Origin: Eudromia elegans
Taxonomy: Eukaryota; Chordata; Aves; Tinamiformes; Tinamidae
DNA length: 64,000 nucleotides
Assembly: GCA_003342815.1 (NCBI GenBank)
Contig: PTEX01000003.1
Span: forward strand, 6,551,430-6,615,429
Direction: 5' to 3'
Shown: one piece after another, positions 44,710 through 54,900 of the stretch
How positions within the stretch are numbered: position 1 is the first letter of the stretch
How the letters are laid out: every line of letters starts with the position of its first letter
The notes under the pieces: model-generated
Seen by the model: only the letters and a program-made list of their open reading frames with translations
Told to the model about the DNA's origin: nothing
Databases searched by the model: none
Translations under genes and position numbers: made by a program

Positions 44710-45256
44710 TTTAACCGTGTGTCTAAGGCTTGAACCGCTAGTGGAAGACCTTCATTTTCCAAACAAAACCCACTAGAATCAGTGCTGGCAGCGCAGGGAC
44801 TCGCAGCGTCGCGGCGGGCCAGGCCATGTGCGGCGGGCTCCGGGGTGCCCGTGGGGCAGGACGGAGCCGCTGGCGCCCGGAGGAGCCGGTGGGGCGCAGG
44901 AGCGGGCGGCCGAGCTCCCCGCGGAGCGCGGGCTCGGGGAAAGCGGCCGCTGCCGGAGCGGATTTTTCCAGCTTCCCGGGTTGAACGGGCTTCCCTTTCC
45001 CGAGGTGCGGGCAGGCAAAGGACACCAGGGTTTATAATGTGAACTGTAACAGTCTACTGGTTTCTTTTGTATTTCTTTCTTTTTTTTTTAACTGCAGTTT
45101 GAACTTGCAGGATGCCACAGTCTCCGATAGCTCTAATTTTAAATCCGCAGCTAGAATCTGTATTTAATTTCATCTTTTTTAACCTCCTGCTTTCTTGATC
45201 TCTATTTATTGATGCGTGTCACGGTTGCCATTATGTTTTTACATTGGTAGAATATT

Positions 45257-45262
45257 AATAAA
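45257..45262 (+). terminator. GSK3B: Possible proximal poly(A) signal AATAAA
   Basis: The AATAAA lies in aatattaataaaatacac, about 1.3 kb after the stop, followed by ctcaacagtaatttgtacct. Use would give a short 3' UTR lacking most GC-rich islands. Confidence 0.4.
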
Positions 45263-45330
45263 ATACACATCAGAGTGCTCTCAACAGTAATTTGTACCTG
45301 CTGACTTGTAGGAAAGCTGGCTATATATGA

Positions 45331-45385
45331 GTGTGTGTGTGTATATATATTATATAAATATATACATGTATACATAGATACAATA
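45331..45385. repeat. (GT)n/(TA)n microsatellite
   Basis: A gtgtgtgtgtgtatatatat stretch merges into an AT-rich tract in the GSK3B 3' UTR. Similar (TA)n tracts occur at about 47588-47628 and 47734-47751. Confidence 0.8.
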
Positions 45386-46116
45386 CTGCTTTTTTATTTT
45401 GTCTACGATCTCTGAACAGTCTGGGCGAAGCGCGAGGCGGACGCCTGGCCCGGCCCTGGGCTTCCCCCCCGGAGCGGCGAGTGCCGTAAGAGTCCGAGAC
45501 CGTTCCCGAAGCTAAAGCAATATCCCCTGGGAAGGGCTCGGGCAGGGGCCGGCCCGCGAGAGCCGTGTCGGCCTCGTGGGCGCCCAGGCCGGTGTCGGCG
45601 CTCGGAGGAGCCCGAGCCGCCCCGGGGCTCCCCTCGCGCTCCCCTGCCCGCGGCGCACGAGGGCTCGAAGGCGCCCGGCTCGGCCCTGGCGGGCTGCGAG
45701 GGCGCCTGCGCTGCCACCGAGCCGCTCGGGCCGCCGTGGGCCCTTGGCCAGTCGCCGCTCCCGGTTGCGGGGCCGGCCGGGAGCGGCTGCTCCGTGGGCG
45801 TCGCGGGCGTCCGCGTGCGCGCTGCGGGCGGCGGCGGGAGGGAGGGCAGGCGGGGGCTCGGCGTGGGGCTGGGGCTGTGTTCAAGGATCATGGCAGGATC
45901 GCAAACTCTTTTATACCAGTTAGATCCAGGTCTTTGGAGAACCTTTGGGGTTTTGCTTTGTTTTGTTTTGTTTTTTTTTAAATAAATAAGAAAAAAAAGA
46001 AAAAAAAAGAAAAAGGAAACAGGAAAAAAAAAAAAAACACAAAGCTCCTCACCAAATTCAAGCTTGTACATTATTATTTTTGGTTGTTTTTAAATTTTGA
46101 GTTTTATTGTTTTGTA

Positions 46117-46124
46117 TGTAAATA
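46117..46124 (+). promoter_or_regulatory. Pumilio response element TGTAAATA
   Basis: This is an exact match to the PUM1/PUM2 consensus UGUANAUA, in an AT-rich part of the GSK3B 3' UTR. An 8-mer can occur by chance. Confidence 0.35.
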
Positions 46125-47954
46125 TGTGGACCCAGGAACTGTTATTAATGAGCAAAAAGTTACCGTTCAGGGCAGTGATTCTGTTTAATAACCAGACGAA
46201 ATGTAGACGAGCTTTTTAAAGCCATATAGTTTTAACTCTGTACAGTAGGTACCGGCCTGTATTATTGTAACAATAACTCTAGCGATGTATAGTGTATCTA
46301 TATAGTTTGGAGTGCCTTCGCTTCCATGATTTCTTGGATTTTATTTCCTTTATTTTTTTTTCCTTTCTTTTCTTTTTCCCTCCTTTTTCCTGACACCGTT
46401 TCCCCCCCAACAGCCGCCTCCTGCCCGGGTCCCTGCGCCTGGCCCCCTGCTCGGCCCTCGGGCGCCGCCGCTCGCCCCGGGGCCCCGGCGCGAGGGCCAA
46501 GGGGGCTGTGCCGGGGGCAGCGCTGCGGGAGACCCGGGCGCCTCCTCGAGCCCCACAAGGGCCCTTCCCTCCTGCCCCATGCTCTGCCCCAAAGTCCTTT
46601 TTACTTTCTGAAGCGGATGAGTTTAACGTTGCTCTTAAGTTCTTGTGCCCAGCACGAAGGCCTTGTTTCTAAGAGTAGTTTGCTTGTGTTTACTACCTGG
46701 TTAGTATTCCGCGTGAGGTTGTCCGGAACGGGAAAACACTGAACTCCTCTACCAAACCAAAGGTTGCCGTTTTGCTCCGGAGCTTCCCGTGCCCACACCG
46801 GTGAAGCCGGGGCTGCCCTTTCTCTCTGGCGACGCGAGGGTCGGTGGCGTCGGAGCGCGGTGACGCTCCGCTCGCGGCTGCTGGGCGCCTGCTCGGCTGC
46901 CCCGGGGGCTCCGTGTTAAGGGAACGTGCTCCGGGCCTGTCCCTGTGGCAGCTCCGCCGCGGCCGCAGCTCTGGGGGATGGAAGCGCTTGCAGCCTGCGT
47001 CCCCGCTGGGCGTCCCATCGGGACACTGGTGTTCTTAATATGAAACTTATCTACCTTAGTAGGAAAAAAAATGAACTACTAAAGCGAATTGGCTAACAGG
47101 AGATCCCTGATCGCTTTTTCTTTCTTTCTTTCTTTTTTATTTTTTATTTTTTCTTTCCTTTTTTTTTTTTTTTTTTTTTTTTAAGCAAAGCTTCGTCTGA
47201 AGTCCTGGCAGGTGCCTGCAACCTAAAAATAACACTTAAAACTTCCCCAGGTTTTCAGGACTTGCTCGAAAAGTAACCGCGGAGGAAGCAGCCTGTCCCG
47301 GCCTCCTGCGCCGGGAGGCTCAGCCGCTGCGGTTACCGAGGACAGGCCGATAGTGAGAAGCACAGCAGTAGCGTGTTCAGGCCAGGGCCCGCCGTCCCGG
47401 AGCCCGTGGGACGGCTCCCGGGGCTTCCCGCTGGGGTCCCACGGGGCTTTTAGCCGGTTTCGTTCGTGGTTCGCTTCGTTTTGCAACACTGCAATAACAG
47501 CAAAACGACCAGAAAGGAAAACAGTACCTAAGGGGTTAGCTTGAGAAAAAGTAGCTTCCTTGTGTTGGTCTTTCTCAATTTATTTTTAATATATATATAT
47601 ATAAAATATATTTATATATATATAATTTGCTTGCCTGTAAAATTTGCGTTCATTAATGTGTTGCTGATGGATCACTTGGGCCTGTACACACCAATTAGCG
47701 TGACCACTTCCATCCTAAAAACAGAAATCTAAAATATATATATATATATATTAAGGACTGTGGGTTGTATACAAACTATTGCATACACTTGTGCAAATCT
47801 GTCTTGATTTAAAGGAAAAGCAAAACCTGTATAACATTATTACTACTTGAATGCCTCTGTGACTGATTTTTTTTTTTTTTTTTCATTTTAAATATAAACT
47901 TTTTTTGTGGAAAGTATGCTTAATGTTTTATTATTTCCCCCGCCCCGTTCCCCT

Positions 47955-47962
47955 TGTAAATA
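47955..47962 (+). promoter_or_regulatory. Second Pumilio response element TGTAAATA
   Basis: A second exact UGUANAUA match lies about 60 bases before the AATAAA at 48021, in an AT-rich block of the distal 3' UTR. Confidence 0.35.
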
Positions 47963-48020
47963 TGTTTTGTTCTGTGTGACTCGGTTCGGAAATAGTTAAC
48001 TGGTACTGTAATTTGCATTA

Positions 48021-48026
48021 AATAAA
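48021..48026 (+). terminator. GSK3B: Strong candidate poly(A) signal AATAAA
   Basis: AATAAA in gcattaaataaaaagtagg is followed 35-50 bases later by a GT-rich element (gtgtgtggtcgttatt), the normal layout for cleavage. It would give a 3' UTR of about 4.1 kb. Confidence 0.6.
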
Positions 48027-48204
48027 AAGTAGGTTAGCCTGGAAATGAAATTTAAAAATACCAAGTGTGTGGTCGTTATTTCGAGACCCTGCCCCTCGCT
48101 CTCCTCCTCCTGTCTTCCTTCTCCACCCCTTGCTCCTCGCCCCTCTTTCCACTCCGCAAGAATAGGTGGACATGAATCTTTGTACTATTCATGATGATGA
48201 TGAC

Positions 48205-48220
48205 AATAAAAATAAATAAA
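48205..48220 (+). terminator. GSK3B: Overlapping AATAAA poly(A) signals
   Basis: The string aataaaaataaataaa holds three overlapping AATAAA hexamers, followed by a moderately T-rich stretch (atgttttcttacatg). Confidence 0.5.
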
Positions 48221-48774
48221 CCCACAAGAAACCAGCATGTTTTCTTACATGAGCTATGTTACTCCGTGACGTTTTTCCAAGAGATGCCGGCTTGTCTGTG
48301 GTACCGTTGGATTTGATGAGAGAGGAACCCTGGGACATTGTGTTTCCAACCAGCCCATCTTCCTTTCCTGTCCACCTATAGCTGCCACGTGGAGAACCTG
48401 TGTAACCTGCTGGCTCTGAGTGCTGCGCTCGGTCTTTCTGGTTTCTTTTTCCTTCCGTTCTTTCTTTTCTCTCTCTCTTCTTTTTGGAGTCGATCCCATT
48501 AGTGATGTTACTTGGTGGTGATCTGTAACGTGTGTCGCGACCACGTCCCGTGGCCCGCTCCTCCAGGAGATCAGCACGTAGCTGCCCGGGTTGGGTTGCC
48601 GGTACTGGATGATGTATGTACTAAACACGACATGTCTCTTAGCGCAAAAACAAATGAAAAAGAGAAAAAAAAAAAAAAAAAAGGTTAAAATGCGTTTTGG
48701 GGCTGGCTGACCTGGCCAAATCCATTCTGTCGCTATCCTAAAGGCTAGATGCAAGGTCATGTGACTGCTGCTTC

Positions 48775-48780
48775 AATAAA
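48775..48780 (+). terminator. GSK3B: Distal poly(A) signal AATAAA
   Basis: AATAAA in ctgcttcaataaaaacgac has T/GT-rich sequence (ttggtttgttcgtgcgg) 25-45 bases downstream. After it, composition switches abruptly to GC-rich intergenic DNA, so it is my choice for the end of the longest GSK3B transcript. Confidence 0.5.
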
Positions 48781-48800
48781 AACGACTTTATATTGCAGCG

Positions 48801-50466
48801 AGGCTCCTCTTGGTTTGTTCGTGCGGCAGCAGCCACGCTCGGGGCGGTGCACGGGAAACCCCCGTGGTTTGCAGGACGCCCGGCCCGCCCGGCCGGGGCT
48901 CCGCACTGGAGCCGCTGGGATGCGGCTGCCGCCCGGAGCAGAGGCAGGAGCTGCGGGTGCTTCTGCCGGGCGCGGGACCGGCCCCTGTGCGAGGGGGGCA
49001 CGAAGACGGCCGGGGCCCTGGGAGGGGTCCCCAGCTGGGAGCCCCTGCTTGGTGCTGGGGCAGTGAAGAAAGGCTGGCTGGGGCCCACCTGGGGGATCCC
49101 TAACGATGCCTGGCGGCTCCTGCAGATTCAGGCACCCCCAGCGGGCTGAGCTGCCATGGACCCTCGATATCCCCTAAGCGTCAATGCTGCGAGTGCTGCC
49201 CTGGCTTCCCCTCTTCACAGCATCCCAGAATGGTGGAGGTGGGAAGGGACCCCTAGGGATTATCCAGTCCAACCCCCTGCACATGCAGGGTCACCCAGAG
49301 CACAGGGCACAGGGTGGCAGCCAGGTGGGTCTCTGGGCAAAGCGGGCGCAGCGGGTGCCTCTCTGGCTGCTGCCGGTGGGTCCTATCCCAAGCTCTCCGC
49401 CACAGTGTCCTGCACGCACCATGTGACCCGGGTTGCTGCTTCCCATGGGTGGAGGTGGAGGGAACGGCTCAGTGATAGAGCTGCAGGAGCAAAGGCGGTG
49501 CTGGCGCTGGGGGTGTGGAGCTTGAGGAGGGCGAAGCCCCGGGGGCAGCGGCCGGGCCTGGTGGCCGTGGGCGCGGGGCTGCGGAAGGAAGAGGCTCCGT
49601 GACCGTGCCCAGCACCGCGCGCCCCAGGGCCCCACTCCTGAGGGCCCCGCTCACTCGTCCAAGGCCGTCCATGGCGGAGAGCGGGGCTGGCAGGGTAGGG
49701 TGGCCCAGGGTGCCTCCATGGGGTGGCCGGTGGGCGCTGAGGCCTCTTGCCCGGTGGCAGGAGGGGAGCGGGAGCCATGGACGCGCTCGGCTCGGCGGGG
49801 CGGCCGGCAGAGCCCCGCAGCCAGAGCGGGAGAGGGCAGCGGCACCGCTCTGTGCCGAGGGGTCAGGGAGCTGCCCGAGCCCTTGGGACACGGGACCCGC
49901 ACGGGGAGGCTGCCTGCTCCCGGCACGCCATCGCCTTGCCTTAACCTAGGTAAGAACTTAGTCCGTGTGCTGGGGCCGGGGGGCTGCTCTGACCAACCAG
50001 TCCGGCCCTGGCGTAAGGGTGGTCAAGGGCACCATGCGAAGCTCTTTGAGCTGCAGCGCCTCTTTAAACTAGGGGTTAATTGATTTAAAATTCACCCTTT
50101 AGGGAGAATTCGCTCTAGCCCTCAGTGATTTGGGACAGTGGTTAATCATCCTCAGAGATCTTAGAAAGGGAAGAAGAAAAACAAAAAGCAAAACCACCCA
50201 CCAAGGCCTCATCTCTCCTGAATTCCCCCCGCCTCTGCTGCAGGCTCCAAGCTCTGGCCGTGCGTTGTCTTTGCACAGAAAAGACCCTCTTGCTCCAGCC
50301 CCAGTTCTCTGCACTGAACATGATGTGCACTGTGGCCAGGACCCACTTACTGCGTAATGTCCTGCTGAGCTGACTACAGGGGGCCCTTCAGCTCCTCCTC
50401 TTTGTCTTCATGGCATCTTCCTAGTCTTTCCTATGGCATCTCCCCTCCCGCTGTTCTTAGCACCTG
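48801..50466. other. GC-rich intergenic stretch
   Basis: This segment is strongly GC-rich and CpG-containing, with a CR1 3'-end scrap at 49215-49333. Many overlapping open frames on both strands reflect composition. I see no supportable gene. Confidence 0.6.
49215..49333 (-). mobile_element. CR1 LINE 3'-end fragment
   Basis: The + strand reads ggtgggaagggacccctagg, then gattatccagtccaaccccc and gggtcacccagagcac. This is the reverse complement of the CR1 3' UTR, starting at an eroded octamer (tcacagcatcccagaatgg). Similarity ends near 49333, so only about 120 bp remain. Confidence 0.85.
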
Positions 50467-51970
50467 TCATAGAATCACAGAATCACAGAATGCTTAAGGT
50501 TGGAAGGGACCTCTAGAGATCATCTAGTCCAACCCCCCTGCACACGCAGGGTCTCCTAGAGCACGTGGCACAGGGTGGCATCCAGGCAGGTTTGGAAGAT
50601 CTCCAGAGAAGGAGACTCCACCACCTCTCTGGGCAGCCTGTTCCAGTGCTCTGTCACCCTCACTGTGAAGAAATTCTTCCTCAAGTTCCTATGGAACTTT
50701 TGGTGCCTCAATTTGTGGCCGTTTCCTCTAGTCCTATCACTGGCCACCACTGAGAAGAGGCCAGCCCCCTCCTCCTCACTCCCTGTCTTGAGATATTTAT
50801 ATACACTGATCAGATCCCCTCTCAGCCTTCTCTTCTCCAGGCTGAACAGGCCCAGCTCTCTCAGCCTTTCCTCATAGGGCAGATGTTCCAGACCCCTGAT
50901 CATCTTTGTAGCCCTGCGCTGGACTCTCTCTAGCAGCTCCACATCCCTCTTGTACTGGGGAGCCCAGAACTGCACACAGTACTCGAGGTGCGGCCTCACC
51001 AGGGCTGAGTAAAAGGGCAGAATCACCTCCCTCGACCTGCTGGAGACGCTCTGCTTAATGCACCCCAGGATCCCATTGGCCTTCTTGGCCACGAGGGCAC
51101 ACTGCTGCCTCATGGTCAACTTGTCGTCCACCATGACGCCCAGGTCCCTCTCTGCGGGGCTGCTCTCCAGGAGGTCGGTCCCCAGCCTGTAGGCATGTCT
51201 GGGGTTATTCCTCCCCAGGTGCAGGACCCTGCACTTGCCCTTGTTGAACTTCATGAGGTTGCTCGCCGCCCAGCTGTCCAGTCTGTCCAGGTCCCTCTGG
51301 ATGGCAGCGCAGCCCTCAGGGCTATCAGCTGCTCCTCCCAGTTTGGTGTCATCAGCAAACTTGCTGAGGGAGCACTCCATCCCTTCATCTAGGTCGTTAA
51401 TGAATAAATTGAACAGGACCGGACCAAGGACTGACCCCTGGGGGACACCACTATCCACAGGCCGCCAGCTGGACTCGGCACCGCCGATTACTACTCTCTG
51501 GGCCCTGTCATTTAGCCAGTTCCTAATCCACCTCACTGTCCACTCATCTAACCCACTCTTCTGGAGCTTGCCCAGGAGGATGCCGTGAGGGACGGTGTCA
51601 AAAGCCTTACTGAAGTCCAGATAGATGACACCCACCGCTCTGCCCTCATCTATCCATCTAGTCACCCCATCATAGAAGGCTATCAGGTTAGTCAAGCATG
51701 ATCTCCCCTTGGTGAACCCATGCTGGCTACTCCTGAGCACCTTCTTCTCCTCCATGTGCCTGCAGACAGCAGTCAGGATGACCTGCTCCATCACCTTCCC
51801 AGGGACAGAGGTCAGGCTCACCGGCCTGTAGTTGCCCGGCTCCTCCTTCTTGCCTTTCTTGAAGACCGGGGTGACATTGGCTTTCCTCCAGTCCTCCGGC
51901 ACCTCCCCCGTTCTCCAGGACCTTTCAGAGATGATGGAGAGCGGCTCGGCTACAACATCCACCAGCTCAC
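50467..51970 (-). mobile_element. CR1 LINE, 5'-truncated, intact RT frame
   Basis: About 1.5 kb of a CR1 non-LTR retrotransposon lie in reverse orientation. Its 3' end at 50467-50491 keeps three terminal octamers (ATTCTGTG, ATTCTGTG, ATTCTATG), the CR1 hallmark. The 3' UTR is short (50467-50555). CR1 similarity ends near 51970, within the reverse transcriptase, so the endonuclease and ORF1 are missing. The unbroken frame and intact octamers suggest a younger insertion than the copy at 15914. Being truncated, it cannot move by itself. Confidence 0.93.
50556..51968 (-). CDS. CR1 reverse transcriptase, C-terminal part
   Basis: The open frame spans 506 codons from 52076 to 50556. The first 36 or so (before [11 protein letters not shown]) are flanking DNA read in frame by chance, and the rest is CR1 ORF2. 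Visible reverse transcriptase motifs are [11 protein letters not shown] and [10 protein letters not shown] (N-terminal part), [14 protein letters not shown] (motif A), [11 protein letters not shown] (motif B) and the catalytic FADDTKLGG (motif C, frame residues 240-248), followed by the thumb and the typical CR1 end [19 protein letters not shown]. No stop or frameshift breaks this part, and the catalytic aspartates are kept. The endonuclease half is absent, so no functional element protein is expected. Confidence 0.9.
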   Translation of the reverse strand, partial: ELVDVVAEPLSIISERSWRTGEVPEDWRKANVTPVFKKGKKEEPGNYRPVSLTSVPGKVMEQVILTAVCRHMEEKKVLRSSQHGFTKGRSCLTNLIAFYDGVTRWIDEGRAVGVIYLDFSKAFDTVPHGILLGKLQKSGLDEWTVRWIRNWLNDRAQRVVIGGAESSWRPVDSGVPQGSVLGPVLFNLFINDLDEGMECSLSKFADDTKLGGAADSPEGCAAIQRDLDRLDSWAASNLMKFNKGKCRVLHLGRNNPRHAYRLGTDLLESSPAERDLGVMVDDKLTMRQQCALVAKKANGILGCIKQSVSSRSREVILPFYSALVRPHLEYCVQFWAPQYKRDVELLERVQRRATKMIRGLEHLPYEERLRELGLFSLEKRRLRGDLISVYKYLKTGSEEEGAGLFSVVASDRTRGNGHKLRHQKFHRNLRKNFFTVRVTEHWNRLPREVVESPSLEIFQTCLDATLCHVL

Positions 51971-54900
51971 TGTCAAGCAGCGGCCTTCGGTAGCGGCCAG
52001 AGACCGTCCGGCTGCAGGGACCCCAGCACCGCGTGCAGGTCCCAGGGAGCACCTTGCGCGGAGGCCACCGGCGCACCCCTGCGTGGGGACCGCGGCCGCC
52101 TTCCCTGGCAGAGCTGACGCCGGGCGGTTCAGCCTCGTGCCCTGTGCGAGCCCTGCACGCCTTATCGGGGGGCTGTTAGAGTTTCTTCAGAGAGAAATAA
52201 CAGGACACCCTAGTGTGGGGGCTCACCTCCCGCCACACGCACACACAGAGCTTTCCCGGGAACAACCATCCAGTTCAAACTCCCTGCTTGAAACTACCCT
52301 TCGAGTCGCCCTAGCTGTTCCTCAGGTCAGAATCCACCTGTTGGCTGCTCGCAATGCCCCCCAGTCATTCCGCACGCTAACCCACACGCAAAGCCGCAGC
52401 GGGCTGGGCACGGTACGAAGCCCGGCTGCATGGGCGCGCTTGCTCCTTAGCTCCTTGCTCCTTCCCACCGTCTGGGCCGAGATGGAGTGCCCATGCCCCG
52501 GCTAAGGACACCCTTTGTGTTAGCTGGGAGGCGGCAGCTTGCGGGCTGCTCCTGGTACGCACCGAGCTGCTCTCTCCTTACATGGGGGAGGAAGAAGGGG
52601 CACAAAGGCGGAGGGAGGAAGGCCGGGCAGAGCCCGGCGGGGAGCGTGGTGCCCAGGGCATGGCGGGACGCCCAGGCTCGTGTCGAGGACGTCGTTGAGC
52701 GCTGCTGGCCCTGAGCGGCCAGTGAAGCCGCAGGCAAGGGGGGTCTGTGACGGCTCCAGGGAGAGAGCCGTCAGCGCACAAAGGCCGAGCTGGGTCCTGT
52801 GGCGTCCCCAGCAGCTCCTGGTCTGGTCACAAGGATGTTCTATATTACATCGCACTGCCCTCTGAGAACCTGCAGACTTCTGACTTTCCTGTCCTGGCAC
52901 AGAGTCCTCGAGTAGGAGGCAGCAGCCACTGAGCATCTAAGGGTGCAGGGCGCCCGCCTCCCCGCTGCCTTTTCAGGCAGCCCAAGCGCGTGCGGGGCTC
53001 TGCATGTGCTGGTCCCCCACGCAGTCAGGGAATTACACCCTCCTTGTTGAGGGACTCCCCGTTTCTGCAGCACCCGCCTCTGCTCCGGCTCCCCATGGGC
53101 AAGGCTGGATCCTCCGGAGGAAGCAGATGGGGAGGAAATCCCCTCTTTGCCCAGCAGGAGCTGCCGAGGACTGCAGCAAAGCGCTCGCTGCTGGGCGGCT
53201 CTGCCGGGAGCGGCGGGGCAGGGAAGGGGGGACATCAGAGCACGGCAGGGCCAGTGGGTCGGGTACGCGGTGGGTGCCCTCTGAGGGTCCTGTTTTCTAA
53301 GTGAGGTTCTCAAGATCCAGGGAACCCACCAGCCCGTGCAGGACCCTCTCGCAGCTCCGTGCTTCGACGGCCCATGTGTTAGGTCCTCTCCACGGGGCCT
53401 GCGTTCACCGGGCGGACACTGCCATGTGAGGGCACCACAGGCCCCACACGAGGACAGCCGAGGTGGGTCAGACTGGCACGTGGGCTCAAGGGGGCACAAG
53501 CAGCACCTGCCCCCCGACCAGCACCGCACCGGCTGCATGCTGCGGCCAAGCACAGGCTGAGCTGCCTCCCCCTCGCTCACATGCACGACCCCTCTGCCAG
53601 ACAAAGCGCTTAGGGACAGACAGTGGTTGCGAGAAAAACCCACAGGGCCTGAGGGCATTTTTGCTCCTGACCAGCAGGAAATCATTAACGTTGTTTGCGA
53701 GGCTGTCAGGTGTCGGCAGTCCTGAGAAAGGAAGGCAGCTGGGGAGGGTTCGGGCCATCTCAGTTATGCCTCGCTCCTTTTAAGATGTTTGTTCTGGGGC
53801 ATCAGGGCTGTGGATGCTGGTCACCGGTTTGCATTTAGCTACAGGAGGAGGCCCTTGTGGAACCAGGAATCACACAGCAGGTGGAGAAAGGGCTCAGGAG
53901 GCAGGTAGGGGGCTGGGCAGTTATGGGGCTGGGTGTAAAGGGAGGGCGGTTGATTCTGGCTGCAGTGTGCTCGGCAGGGAGGCCTCGCTCGTGTTCACTG
54001 CTGGCAGTGCCCTGCGAGCAGGGCCGCCCTGGCTCCTTGCTCCCTCAGCCACGGGGGGCTACCCCAGTGCAGGTGGCCCCACAGAGGAGCAGGGAGGCCT
54101 GCTGGGAGCCCTGGCGCGCTCCTGCGGAAGCTCCTCCCTGCCGGGAGAGCAGCGGCACCGTGGTCAGGAGCCCCAGGCCACAAGCGCCTCCCGCTGCGGC
54201 CGCGGCCGGCCGGGCAGGTGGGTGTTGGCAGGGCAGCCACAGCTCTAGGGTCTGGCGGGTCTGTGAGGCGAGGCCAGCTGGCCGGGGAGGGCACCGTCCC
54301 TGCGCAGTGTCCCCATGAATCCAGGGGATCAGCCCAGGCAGGAAATGAGACATCCCTTCCAGGCATGTCATACAAGACGGGGCTTTGGCATGTGGGAACA
54401 GGCCACGAGAAGTAGCTTGGACTCGAGCCGCGTGCTGGAGGAAGAGGTGTGTGGGGTTGCCACAAGGTGTGGGAGAGAAGGAGGGATGAGAGGGATTGGT
54501 GCTATGGGAGCAGAAAGGCAGAGCTGTCTCTCCTCCCTTGGTCTCCGCACACCCTTCGCACTGAACTCCCGAGGCGTTCCCGTGCAGACACTGCCTGCTT
54601 CCTAGTCCGGATGCTTTCAACCCGCTCCCACCGCCAGCAGTGCTGGGGAGGAAGGGCAGATACTTGTGCCCAGAGCACCCCCAGGCCTCACGAAAGCCCT
54701 GGTCCTGCTGCACAGGACAGGTCCCACGGGCCTCTCCATGACGCCTGCCGGACTGTGGGACGGGTCCTGCACCTGCCTGGGGTCCAGCTTGGCACCTCAT
54801 CCTGGGCTGGGTTCCCCCGGGTGCTGCAGGGCCTTTGGCCCCCTCCCACTGCCGGGTGCGCGGCGCTCATGCGCCCGGGGACCTCTCAGCGCTCACCTGC

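Larger units (their letters stand above)
43958..48800 (+). other. GSK3B: GSK3B 3' UTR, about 4.8 kb
   Basis: Blocks such as attattattgttgttcttat with ttaaccttgtaaaata (about 44130-44170), ctcatgccc (44346) and gtgcacagcttgaa (about 44510) follow the mammalian GSK3B 3' UTR that I recall, in the same order, so this is transcribed sequence. AT-rich conserved blocks alternate with GC-rich islands (44780-45000, 45420-45880, 46410-46580, 46800-47030, 47270-47470). There are several poly(A) signals. The end is placed after the last signal at 48775 and is an estimate. Open frames inside it are composition artefacts. Confidence 0.8.

Noticed and set aside
45321-46071. 187- and 222-codon minus strand frames across the 3' UTR
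   Set aside because: They lie in a GC-rich island plus AT-rich low-complexity sequence within the GSK3B 3' UTR. The C-terminal part of the first simply translates a (GT)n/(TA)n microsatellite.
52840-53685. 281-codon minus strand open frame, with other frames of 250-261 codons in 51720-55225
   Set aside because: GC-rich intergenic DNA gives overlapping long frames in several phases on both strands, with Cys/Arg/Pro/Gly-rich translations and no recognisable motif.
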